DNA from: Actinosomnolentus pattersoniae (SeqCode)
GTDB lineage: Bacteria > Actinomycetota > UBA4738
Length of the DNA: 6,724 bases
NCBI GenBank assembly: GCA_013817655.1
Contig: JACDCJ010000113.1
Span: forward strand, 1-6,724
Direction of reading: 5' to 3'
Positions 1 through 5,751 of this stretch are shown here, piece after piece (positions within the stretch are counted from its first letter, which is position 1; every line of letters begins with the position of its first letter). Position numbers and translations under genes: made by a program. The notes under the pieces are model-generated. The model made no database searches. It saw only the letters and a program-made list of their open reading frames with translations, and was not told where the DNA came from.

Positions 1-250
1 GGGTCTTTCCGGAAGCCGTCCCGGTCGCGACGATCACGTTCGACCCGGCGTCCAGCAGGTCGAGCGCACGTCGTTGATGGGCGTACAGTCCCTCGATCCC
101 GAGGAAGAGGAGACGCCCGGCGAGCACCTCGGGCAGGGGCGGAAACGGCTCGAGCTCCGGCTCTCTGGCCTCGATCACCTCGATGTGCACAAGCGGAGAT
201 CCGGTTTCGTCCTTCGGGACCAGCGACTCGAGGAACCCCCGCGCGTCCAC
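1..250 (-). CDS. DEAD/DEAH-box helicase, YprA/MrfA (DUF1998) type, N-terminal fragment
   Basis: The minus-strand frame opens with GTG at 250 and runs off the left edge, giving the first 83 residues of a superfamily 2 helicase. A TAG stop lies in frame four codons upstream, so GTG 250 is the earliest possible start. Residues 55-59 read LYAHQ, a Q-motif-like element, and residues 74-83 read VATGTASGKT, the Walker A (motif I) form with TAS that is typical of the YprA/MrfA-like helicases carrying a C-terminal DUF1998 domain. MrfA in Bacillus takes part in mitomycin C damage repair; related actinobacterial proteins are mostly uncharacterised. The ATP-binding lysine K82 is present. Everything after motif I lies outside the window, so the subfamily is inferred from the motif I wording only. 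The gene follows the exchanger gene after 44 bases on the same strand but seems to have its own leaderless-type promoter. Confidence 0.85.
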   Translation of the reverse strand, partial: MDARGFLESLVPKDETGSPLVHIEVIEAREPELEPFPPLPEVLAGRLLFLGIEGLYAHQRRALDLLDAGSNVIVATGTASGKT

Positions 251-256
251 GAGCCG

Positions 257-262
257 ATGCTA
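257..262 (-). promoter_or_regulatory. Possible leaderless promoter -10 box of the helicase gene
   Basis: Read on the minus strand this is TAGCAT, matching the actinobacterial -10 pattern TANNNT. Exactly six bases separate it from the GTG start at 250, so transcription would begin at or next to the start codon. No Shine-Dalgarno-like sequence precedes the GTG. The expected -35 position shows no good TTGACA match, so the call rests on spacing alone. Confidence 0.4.
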
Positions 263-294
263 TCGGGCGGCCCTAGCGGCGCGATCGCGTCGGG

Positions 295-1572
295 TCAGGC
301 CGCGGCGCTCGGCTGCGGCCGGATGTACGTCCGCCACATCTCGGCGAAGTAGGAGAACAACCGGAACTCGGCTCGGTAGCGGATGAGCTCGAAGACGGTG
401 AGAGCGAAGAACACCACAGTGATGTACTCGCGAACGATGATCTTCTGGCCGTCGGGGTCCGTCCCGCCGAAGATCGCCGGGAGGGGCTGGACGAACGGAA
501 GGGGATCGATGAGCGGGTCGAACAGCTGGATGAGCCAGAGGCCCAGCAGGGCATAGGCCTCCCACCGCAGGAACCGGAACTTGAAGAGGCAGGAGGCGGC
601 GAACAGGCCCTGCATCGCCGTGAGCAGGATCTCGATGCGCTGGTGGTAGTCGAAGCGGATCGTGAAGTCCCCCTGCCCCCGCACGAGGTGCGTGATGACG
701 AAGACCAGAGGGATCATCGCGATGAGCAGCGTCCACTGGTTGATCTTGGCGGCGACGATGTTCATGAAGGCCTGCGGGACGCGACCCTGGCGGCTCCAGT
801 AGATGACGGTGAAGAACTCCGGGAACTCGGACAGCAGCGGGGCCACCCACTGCAGCAGGAGGTACGGCGGAACGTGGAGATAGCGGCCGATCTCCTGCAT
901 GCCGTGGACGAAGGGCTCGGCCGAGAACAGGAGGACCGTACCCCCCACGAGGAAGGCGCCGATCGCGAAGTTGCGCTGGAAGCGCCGGGATCCGGTCTCC
1001 ATCACCCGTTTTGGCACTCCGCGAAGCAGTTCGACCTCCTCGGCTTCGGCCGGCGGCAGCTTGGACAGCAGGTACAGGTAGGCGCCGAACATGGCCACGA
1101 GCAACACCGTGTCCAGTAGGCCCAAGCGACCGCGGAGCACCCACACGAAGGAGTAGAGCGATGGGACGGTGAGGGCTAGGATCTCGACGGCGTGGGGCGC
1201 GGCGATCACGAGGTGGCCCGGCCACCGTCCCTCGCGCGACAGTACCCGGCGTCCGATCAGGAAGATTATGGGGAGGGCGGCGCCGACGAGCAGGCGATTC
1301 GATCCCGTGAAGTTCGCCGTCACGAACTGGAGCTGGGTGGGGTCCTGCGCGGCGTTCTTCGCGAGCACCGCTTCCACGGCGAACTCCGGCGAGACCTGCA
1401 GGAAGGCGAGGATCGCGAGGGCCATCCCTCGCGACATGAAGAAGGCCGCCACCTCGGTTGCCCACGCGATCAGGAGGGTCGCGCCGATGACCGCCGGAAA
1501 CGGCCAGACCTTCCCGAAGATCCCGCCTTCCAGCGGGTGATGAAGGCCGAGTACCGCGAGCAACCGCTTCAA
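295..1572 (-). CDS. Divergent Na+/Ca2+ exchanger-superfamily membrane antiporter
   Basis: This 425-residue protein is a multi-pass membrane protein with about ten hydrophobic segments and two inverted alpha-repeats, as in the CaCA cation/proton exchangers. The first repeat (about residues 58-100) contains SPE at 61-63 and NFTGSN at 87-92. The second (about 240-290) contains LSEFPEF at 247-253 and NIVAAKINQ at 271-279. The paired glutamates E63 and E252 and asparagines N87 and N271 fit the ion-binding positions of the family. The Gly-Ser-Asn of the first repeat becomes Ala-Ala-Lys in the second, so the two halves are not equivalent. The C-terminal third (after 300) is longer than in minimal exchangers and still hydrophobic. 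The substrate (Ca2+, Na+, K+ or H+) cannot be read from sequence. The start is TTG at 1572, the first start codon after an in-frame TAA eleven codons upstream; its ribosome-binding site is weak. Confidence 0.8.
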   Translation of the reverse strand: MKRLLAVLGLHHPLEGGIFGKVWPFPAVIGATLLIAWATEVAAFFMSRGMALAILAFLQVSPEFAVEAVLAKNAAQDPTQLQFVTANFTGSNRLLVGAALPIIFLIGRRVLSREGRWPGHLVIAAPHAVEILALTVPSLYSFVWVLRGRLGLLDTVLLVAMFGAYLYLLSKLPPAEAEEVELLRGVPKRVMETGSRRFQRNFAIGAFLVGGTVLLFSAEPFVHGMQEIGRYLHVPPYLLLQWVAPLLSEFPEFFTVIYWSRQGRVPQAFMNIVAAKINQWTLLIAMIPLVFVITHLVRGQGDFTIRFDYHQRIEILLTAMQGLFAASCLFKFRFLRWEAYALLGLWLIQLFDPLIDPLPFVQPLPAIFGGTDPDGQKIIVREYITVVFFALTVFELIRYRAEFRLFSYFAEMWRTYIRPQPSAAA

Positions 1573-1613
1573 GAGGCGTTCTCGGCTCGCGCTCGCGGAG
1601 GCTTAACCGGCAT
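1569..1613 (-). other. Possible 14-codon leader ORF before the exchanger gene
   Basis: An ATG at 1613 opens a short frame reading MPVKPPRARAENAS, whose TGA stop overlaps the TTG start of the exchanger gene as TTGA. Stop-start overlaps of this kind can couple translation, and this would help explain how a TTG with a poor ribosome-binding site is used. The AAAGG before the ATG lies too close to it to be a convincing Shine-Dalgarno site. Chance overlap is a real alternative. Confidence 0.2.
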
Positions 1614-1647
1614 GGCCTTTCTTTCGTTCGGGGGGCGGAAGTCGTCC

Positions 1648-1661
1648 ATCCTACCCAGGAT
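1648..1661 (-). promoter_or_regulatory. Small inverted repeat with -10-like box upstream of the exchanger gene
   Basis: The 112-base gap between the LCP gene and the exchanger gene holds a perfect inverted repeat, ATCCT-4 bases-AGGAT. On the minus strand its second arm forms TAGGAT (1653-1648), a TANNNT-type -10 candidate about 75 bases before the TTG start. It has no U-tract, so it is not a standard terminator. The -35 region at the usual distance is poor. It could be an operator overlapping a promoter, or nothing. Confidence 0.2.
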
Positions 1662-1684
1662 GCCGTGACCTCTCGGAGAGGAGC

Positions 1685-2662
1685 TCAGCCCGCCAGCCCG
1701 TCGTTCCTCATGTCGGCGTAGACGCCGCCCCCCCCGGGGGAGAGGAACACCACGCTCGCTCCGCCCACGAACCCGCTCGATCCGGACACGACCAGGTTGT
1801 TCACCGCGGTGGCGGGAACCTGTGTGGCGGTCATGCCGAGCTCGAGGATCGTGTCGAAGTCGAGATCGGTCTTGATGTTCCTCCACCCGATCACCAGCCA
1901 GCTGAGCAGCCGGCCGGGCGATTCCTCGAACTCCCTTCGGAGCTGGGCGAGGGCGGAGAGGAGCAAACGGCCCTGATTGAGCGAGCGGCTGAAGTCACCG
2001 TTCGGCGTGTCGTGGCGGTTTCGCGCGAGTGCCAGCGCCTGCCATCCGCGGAGCCGCTGTGGCCCGGCCCGGAGGTGCACGTGCGAGAAGGAATCGTCCA
2101 TCGCGTAGGGGACGTCGACGGTGAGGCCGCCGACCGCGTCCACCATTCGCTCCAGTCCCTTGAAGGACGTCAGCAGGTAGAAGTCGATCCGGACGCCGGT
2201 GAGGGCCTCGACGGTCCTGACCATGAGCTCGGGGCCTCCGAGCACCATGGCGTTGTTGATCTTGCGGCTGCCGAACCCCGGGACCGCGACGAAGGAGTCC
2301 CGAGGGATCCCCAGGATGGTCGCTCGATGCCGTGCGGGGTTCACCCCGATGAGGTGGATCGAATCGGCGCGCTGGCGCGCCACCACCTGCCCGGGACGGG
2401 CGTCGCTTCCGAGCGCGAGGATGAAGAGCGGCCCGGAACCGTCGAGCGCCGGAACGAACGACGCTCCGTGGGCAGCGCGGAGCTCGATCGCGTCGGCCGC
2501 GGCGAAGGCGCGGTCGGTCGCTCCGGGGGGGTGGAGCCCGACCGTGAGCGCGCCCGTCGCCAGGCAGAGGACGAGTGCGCTGGCGATGGCCCACGGCAGG
2601 CGCCGACGCGGTCGCCAGGCCGGATCCCGTTGGCAGCCGCGGGGGCCTCCCGTCCGACTCAT
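1685..2662 (-). CDS. LytR-CpsA-Psr (LCP) family cell-wall glycopolymer ligase
   Basis: This 325-residue protein has an Arg-rich cytoplasmic N-terminus, one membrane segment at about residues 23-42 and an extracytoplasmic LCP domain from about 78. LCP enzymes transfer glycopolymers (teichoic acids, capsule, or arabinogalactan in some actinobacteria) from polyprenyl-phosphate carriers to peptidoglycan. Family landmarks appear in order: LGSDAR (84-89), QRADS (97-101), GIPRDSF (118-124), RKINNA (133-138), the helix GVRIDFYL (156-163), VGGLTVDVP (177-185), and the Arg-rich segment ARNRH...GDFSRSLNQ (213-230). The arginines and aspartates that bind the pyrophosphate head group in characterised LCP proteins (here D87, R98, D100, R121, D122, R214, R216, D223, R226) are all present, so the enzyme should be active. 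There is no C-terminal LytR_C domain; the tail ends in a Gly-rich stretch (310-313). The ATG start overlaps the stop of the upstream gene as ATGA, which implies translational coupling and fixes the start. Confidence 0.92.
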   Translation of the reverse strand: MSRTGGPRGCQRDPAWRPRRRLPWAIASALVLCLATGALTVGLHPPGATDRAFAAADAIELRAAHGASFVPALDGSGPLFILALGSDARPGQVVARQRADSIHLIGVNPARHRATILGIPRDSFVAVPGFGSRKINNAMVLGGPELMVRTVEALTGVRIDFYLLTSFKGLERMVDAVGGLTVDVPYAMDDSFSHVHLRAGPQRLRGWQALALARNRHDTPNGDFSRSLNQGRLLLSALAQLRREFEESPGRLLSWLVIGWRNIKTDLDFDTILELGMTATQVPATAVNNLVVSGSSGFVGGASVVFLSPGGGGVYADMRNDGLAG

Positions 2663-3399
2663 CCGGCCCCCGACGGCTCGCTCGCGGACGGGCTCGGGAC
2701 CGGGGGCGGATCGGAGATGGGCCTCAGGACGCTCCTGGCGTTCGGATACCCCACGATGAACCAGCGGCCGGCGACTGGCCGCAGGACCAGGTCAGCGGTG
2801 TTCGAAAGCCGGAGGTCCTCTCCGCTCGTGAGCCGGGCGGCGGCCTCGAACGTGAGGTCGGCGAAGGCCGCCTCGGCCCGGCCGCTCGGTCCGAGCAGCA
2901 CGCGAACGGCGAGTGAGGAGCGGATCACCTCGAGGTCTCGGAGCGTGCCGGGGAGACCCGAGAGCGTGAACGTGGCCGCGTCATTGCGCGCCCGGCCCCG
3001 CAGCTCGGGGGCGAACGCGTTCCAGACCTTGGCCGGGACGTTCCGCTTCCAAGCCACCGGGTTTGCGTACGCGAGGTCGTAGAGGCCGCTCAGCGTGCTC
3101 CCGACCGCGGTGGCTGCGCTTCGCGCCACCGGCCGTCCTTTTCCGAGGAGGACGGGAGCGAAGCTCACGGCGCTCAAGCGGAATTCGAACGGTGCTCTCG
3201 GAGGGGGATCCGGAAACCCCGGAGGCCCACTCTGTGGGTCGTCTCCGGGAAGCGCGACGCCGTCCCCTCGGTCGCCGGCGGCGGAAGGGGTTCCCTCACC
3301 GTTGGTTGCGTCGGCAATGAGCGTCGCGGCCACCCCCATCGCGAGGATCAGCACCAGCGCGGCCGTGTCGCGCCGGTGCCACGACTGCGATGAGCTCAC
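2659..3399 (-). CDS. Membrane-anchored extracytoplasmic protein of unknown function, coupled to LCP gene
   Basis: I do not recognise a family. The 246-residue product has a short N-terminus with two arginines (9-10), one hydrophobic segment at about 11-29 that would serve as a signal anchor, a Gly/Pro/Asp-rich flexible linker (about 33-70), then a folded-looking domain (about 71-227) and a Pro/Ser tail (231-246). There is no lipobox cysteine. The domain ends with alternating hydrophobic strands including LVLRPVAGRWFIVGY (204-218), which loosely recalls the last strands of NTF2/SnoaL-like folds; this is only an impression. The stop overlaps the LCP start by four bases, so the two proteins are probably made together and both face the outside of the membrane. 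A role as an LCP accessory protein is inferred from this arrangement only. The start is GTG at 3399, placed eight bases after a good -10 box and lacking a Shine-Dalgarno site. Confidence 0.75.
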   Translation of the reverse strand: MSSSQSWHRRDTAALVLILAMGVAATLIADATNGEGTPSAAGDRGDGVALPGDDPQSGPPGFPDPPPRAPFEFRLSAVSFAPVLLGKGRPVARSAATAVGSTLSGLYDLAYANPVAWKRNVPAKVWNAFAPELRGRARNDAATFTLSGLPGTLRDLEVIRSSLAVRVLLGPSGRAEAAFADLTFEAAARLTSGEDLRLSNTADLVLRPVAGRWFIVGYPNARSVLRPISDPPPVPSPSASEPSGAG

Positions 3400-3407
3400 G
3401 TTCGCGA

Positions 3408-3436
3408 AGGCTACCGGTCGCCCGAGGAGCCGGCAA
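3408..3436 (-). promoter_or_regulatory. Promoter of the unknown-LCP operon (leaderless type)
   Basis: On the minus strand there is a -35 element TTGCCG (3436-3431), a spacer of exactly 17 bases and a -10 element TAGCCT (3413-3408). Eight bases then lead to the GTG start at 3399, so the transcript would begin at or within a base or two of the start codon. An 8-base palindrome TTCGCGAA (3401-3408) covers the end of the -10 box and the start-site region and could be an operator. This is the best-supported promoter in the window. Confidence 0.6.
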
Positions 3437-3483
3437 CGACCCCCTTTGGGCTCTCGCGGGGAAGGAGCGGAAGGCCCCGCTGC

Positions 3484-3489
3484 TAAACT
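3484..3489 (+). promoter_or_regulatory. -10 box of the rsbV-like operon (leaderless type)
   Basis: TAAACT matches TANNNT and stands eight bases before the ATG at 3498, the same spacing as on the divergent side. It is one of the few AT-rich spots in the region. No TTGACA-like -35 is seen 16-18 bases upstream (the bases there are GAAGGA-like), so a different sigma factor or an activator may be used. A purine-rich run at 3460-3473 lies too far from the ATG to act as a ribosome-binding site. Confidence 0.45.
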
Positions 3490-3497
3490 CCACCGCC

Positions 3498-3836
3498 ATG
3501 GATTTGGATGTCAAGGTGGACAAACAGGACCGGGCGACCGTGTTGACGCTTCAGGGAGAGATCGACGTCTACACGGCTCCGCGGCTGCGCCAGGCCATCG
3601 TCGACCTGGTCGAAAAGGGGGAGCGCCACCTCATCGTCGACATGGAGAAGGTCGACTTCCTCGACTCCACGGGCCTCGGCGTACTGGTGGGCGGGCTGAA
3701 GCGGGTGAAGACGAAGGAGGGAAGCCTTTCCATCGTTATCACCCAGGACAAGATCCTGAAGATCTTCGAGATCACCGGCCTGGACAGGGTGTTTCCGATA
3801 GGGACCTCGGTGGACGAGGTCCGGATCGAGTCATGA
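3498..3836 (+). CDS. STAS-domain anti-anti-sigma factor (RsbV/SpoIIAA-like)
   Basis: This 112-residue protein is a single complete STAS domain, the usual length for RsbV/SpoIIAA. Unphosphorylated antagonists of this family bind a cognate anti-sigma kinase and release the sigma factor; phosphorylation on a conserved serine switches them off. The features seen are the N-terminal strand region VLTLQGEIDVYTAPRL (15-30) and the phosphorylation loop VDFLDSTGLGVLVG (52-65), in which S57 aligns with Ser58 of SpoIIAA. T58 is an alternative acceptor. The frame is open upstream to an ATG at 3390, but that extension is Arg-rich and covers the intergenic promoter, so ATG 3498 is preferred; the product then starts just before the first STAS strand. 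The stop overlaps the next gene as ATGA, the usual antagonist-kinase arrangement. Confidence 0.92.
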   Translation: MDLDVKVDKQDRATVLTLQGEIDVYTAPRLRQAIVDLVEKGERHLIVDMEKVDFLDSTGLGVLVGGLKRVKTKEGSLSIVITQDKILKIFEITGLDRVFPIGTSVDEVRIES

Positions 3837-4288
3837 CCGGCCGCTGGGACTCCGAAGAGCTGTCCATCGACTTTCCCCCGAAGGCGGAGTACGTGAGCTT
3901 GGCCCGGCACGCAGTGGCGGCCATGGCCCGGTTGTCCTCCGTCGCCGACAGCGTCGTCGAGGACGCCAAGCTCGCCGTCTCCGAGGCGTGCACGAACGCC
4001 GTGACCTCGAACGCCAGGCTCTCGGAGGAGGAGCCCGTGCGCCTGCGGGCGGCGATGTTGGCCGATTCGCTCGTGGTCGAGGTGGTGGATCGCGGGGGGG
4101 CAAGCCCCGGCGGGTTGCCCGCGGGTGGCCATTCGGACGGTTTCTCCTCGCAGGAGTTCTCGCTCGAGACGAACCTCTCCCTGCCGCTCATTCGGGGTCT
4201 GGTGGACGACCTCGAGATCCTCGTCCAGGACGACGGGGAACGGGTGGTACGGATGCGCCTCCCGGCGCGTCCCGATGACACCGCCTGA
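3833..4288 (+). CDS. Anti-sigma factor / serine kinase of RsbW-SpoIIAB type with degenerate ATP-binding boxes
   Basis: This 151-residue protein has a GHKL (HATPase_c_2) fold like RsbW, which phosphorylates the RsbV-type antagonist and binds the sigma factor. The N-box is intact: KLAVSEACTNAV (46-57), with the catalytic-base-type E51 and the Mg-binding-type N55. The G1 box is VVDRGGASP (84-92); D86 and G88 are kept but the next expected glycine is A90. In the G2 region, where related proteins usually read GxGLxLI, this one reads TNLSLPLIRGLVDDLEI (113-129), so the glycines of the ATP lid are replaced while the following helix is kept. It may therefore bind ATP weakly or act mainly by binding partners. 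ATG 3833 overlaps the STAS gene's stop, which fixes the start. No sigma factor or PP2C phosphatase gene is adjacent, so the target must be encoded elsewhere. Confidence 0.85.
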   Translation: MTGRWDSEELSIDFPPKAEYVSLARHAVAAMARLSSVADSVVEDAKLAVSEACTNAVTSNARLSEEEPVRLRAAMLADSLVVEVVDRGGASPGGLPAGGHSDGFSSQEFSLETNLSLPLIRGLVDDLEILVQDDGERVVRMRLPARPDDTA

Positions 4289-4359
4289 ACCGACCGCCGA
4301 GCGTCAGTGATCGTGGCGCCTGAGGGCGAAGGGCCGGGTCCGCCTCCGGGGATGCAGCG

Positions 4360-5751
4360 ATGAAGCAATCCGAAGGTGCATCTCGCGAAGACGGCTCCAC
4401 GGACGTCAGGCCCACATGGTCGCGGTCGGAGCGGCCAGTCCCCAGGCTCGTCATGAGACCGCTCCAGGCGTTCCTGGCCACGGAGCAGGCGGGGGGGCTC
4501 CTCCTCCTGATGGCTGCGGCGGCCGCACTGATATGGGCTAACTCGGCCCCGGGCGCCTACGAGGGCCTGTGGGGCACCCCGGTGACTCTGCGCGCTGGAG
4601 CCTGGTCCGTGTCGGAGGACCTCCGGCACTGGGTGAACGAGGGGCTGATGACACTCTTCTTCTTCGTCGTCGGGCTTGAGATCAAGAGGGAGCTCACCAC
4701 CGGTGAACTTCGGGACTTTCGCGTGGCTGCCTTGCCTGCCGTGGCCGCCGTGGGCGGGATGGTGGTTCCGGCCTTGCTCTACATCGCGTTCAACACGGAT
4801 GGCCCGGGGTCGAGGGGATGGGGTATCCCGGTGGCGACCGACATCGCATTCGCGTTGGGGGTCCTCGCGATCGTCGGGAAGCGGGTCCCCTCGGGCCTCA
4901 AGGCTTTCCTGCTGGCACTCGCCATCGCCGACGACATCGGGGCGATCGTCGTCATCGCCGTTTTCTATTCGAGCGACGTCTCGTGGGTCGCCCTCGGCGT
5001 TGCCGTCGCCCTCTTCGGGGCCCTGGCCCTGCTCCACCGCCTGAACGTCAGATGGATCGCCGTCTACGTCGTCGTCGGGGTCGGTGTGTGGTTGGCGATC
5101 TTCCTCTCCGGAGTGCACGCGACGATCGCGGGAGCGTTTCTCGGGTTGCTGGCGCCCGCCCGTCCGTTCCAGAGGCCGGTGGCGGTCAGCCAGGAGGCCC
5201 ACCGCGTGGCGGAGGAAACCGTGGACGACCCCGACCCCCCCGACGCTGACGCCCACCACTGGCTCAGGCTGGCGGAGCTCTCCCGCGAGGCCGTCTCGCC
5301 GTTGGCGCGCCTGGGGCATGGCCTCCACCCCTGGACGAGCTACCTGATCGTGCCGCTGTTCGCTCTGGCCAACGCCGGCGTTCACCTTCGCGGCGACGCA
5401 CTTGCCGACGCGTTCGACACGAACGTCACGATCGGTATCGTGGGCGGCCTGGTGGTCGGCAAGCCACTCGGCGTCTGCCTGGCCACGTGGCTCTGCATTC
5501 GACTGGGTCTCACGACCTTGCCCCCAGATGTCACGTGGCGACAGTTCCTCGGTGTGGCCGCTCTGGCCGGGATCGGCTTCACGGTGTCCCTGTTCATCAG
5601 CGATCTCGCCATTCGAGATCCGGAGGTCCGGGAAGCGGCCAAGTTCGGGATCCTCGTGGCTTCGGTCATTGCGACCGTGTTCGGGGCGGCGCTTCTGTGG
5701 CGGAGTGGCCGGCGGGCGACCTCCTCGGGTCGTCCAGAGATCCCCGAATGA
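4360..5751 (+). CDS. nhaA: Na+/H+ antiporter NhaA
   Basis: This 463-residue inner-membrane antiporter expels Na+ or Li+ in exchange for protons and supports pH and salt tolerance. NhaA signatures are plain: FFFVVGLEIKREL (100-112), PVATDIAFALG (157-167), the ion site LAIADDIGAI (187-196), GKPLGV (367-372) and GIGFTVSLFI (404-413). D191 and D192 correspond to the ion-binding Asp163/Asp164 of E. coli NhaA, T160 and D161 to the helix IV Thr132/Asp133, and K368 to Lys300, so all core residues are present. It is longer than the 388-residue E. coli protein because of a charged N-terminal extension (about 1-33) and a long acidic, His-containing loop (about 270-312). A GGGGA sequence at 4348-4352 could be the ribosome-binding site for ATG 4360. 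The gene follows the RsbW-like gene after 71 bases that show no clear promoter or terminator, so co-transcription is likely. Confidence 0.95.
   Translation: MKQSEGASREDGSTDVRPTWSRSERPVPRLVMRPLQAFLATEQAGGLLLLMAAAAALIWANSAPGAYEGLWGTPVTLRAGAWSVSEDLRHWVNEGLMTLFFFVVGLEIKRELTTGELRDFRVAALPAVAAVGGMVVPALLYIAFNTDGPGSRGWGIPVATDIAFALGVLAIVGKRVPSGLKAFLLALAIADDIGAIVVIAVFYSSDVSWVALGVAVALFGALALLHRLNVRWIAVYVVVGVGVWLAIFLSGVHATIAGAFLGLLAPARPFQRPVAVSQEAHRVAEETVDDPDPPDADAHHWLRLAELSREAVSPLARLGHGLHPWTSYLIVPLFALANAGVHLRGDALADAFDTNVTIGIVGGLVVGKPLGVCLATWLCIRLGLTTLPPDVTWRQFLGVAALAGIGFTVSLFISDLAIRDPEVREAAKFGILVASVIATVFGAALLWRSGRRATSSGRPEIPE

Noticed and set aside
281..288. GCGATCGC octamer, the HIP1 motif of cyanobacteria
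   Set aside because: It occurs at this single spot in the window; cyanobacterial genomes show many copies, and the gene content does not suggest a cyanobacterium.
260..1465. 401-codon minus-strand frame overlapping the exchanger gene
   Set aside because: The product is Arg/Pro-rich with no membrane segments or motifs, while the other frame on the same strand encodes a coherent exchanger with both alpha-repeats.
1669..1681. CCTCT-CGG-AGAGG hairpin just after the LCP stop codon
   Set aside because: The stem is five base pairs and no T-run follows on the minus strand. It could contribute to termination, but the evidence is too thin to list as a feature.
2012..3082. 356-codon plus-strand frame opposite the LCP and unknown-protein genes
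   Set aside because: Arg/Gly/Ser-rich with no motif, opposite an LCP gene with full family motifs; a compositional shadow.
3390..3497. 36-codon N-terminal extension of the STAS protein from ATG 3390
   Set aside because: The extension is basic and not STAS-like, it covers the divergent promoter region, and ATG 3498 sits at the right distance from a -10 box and just before the first STAS strand.
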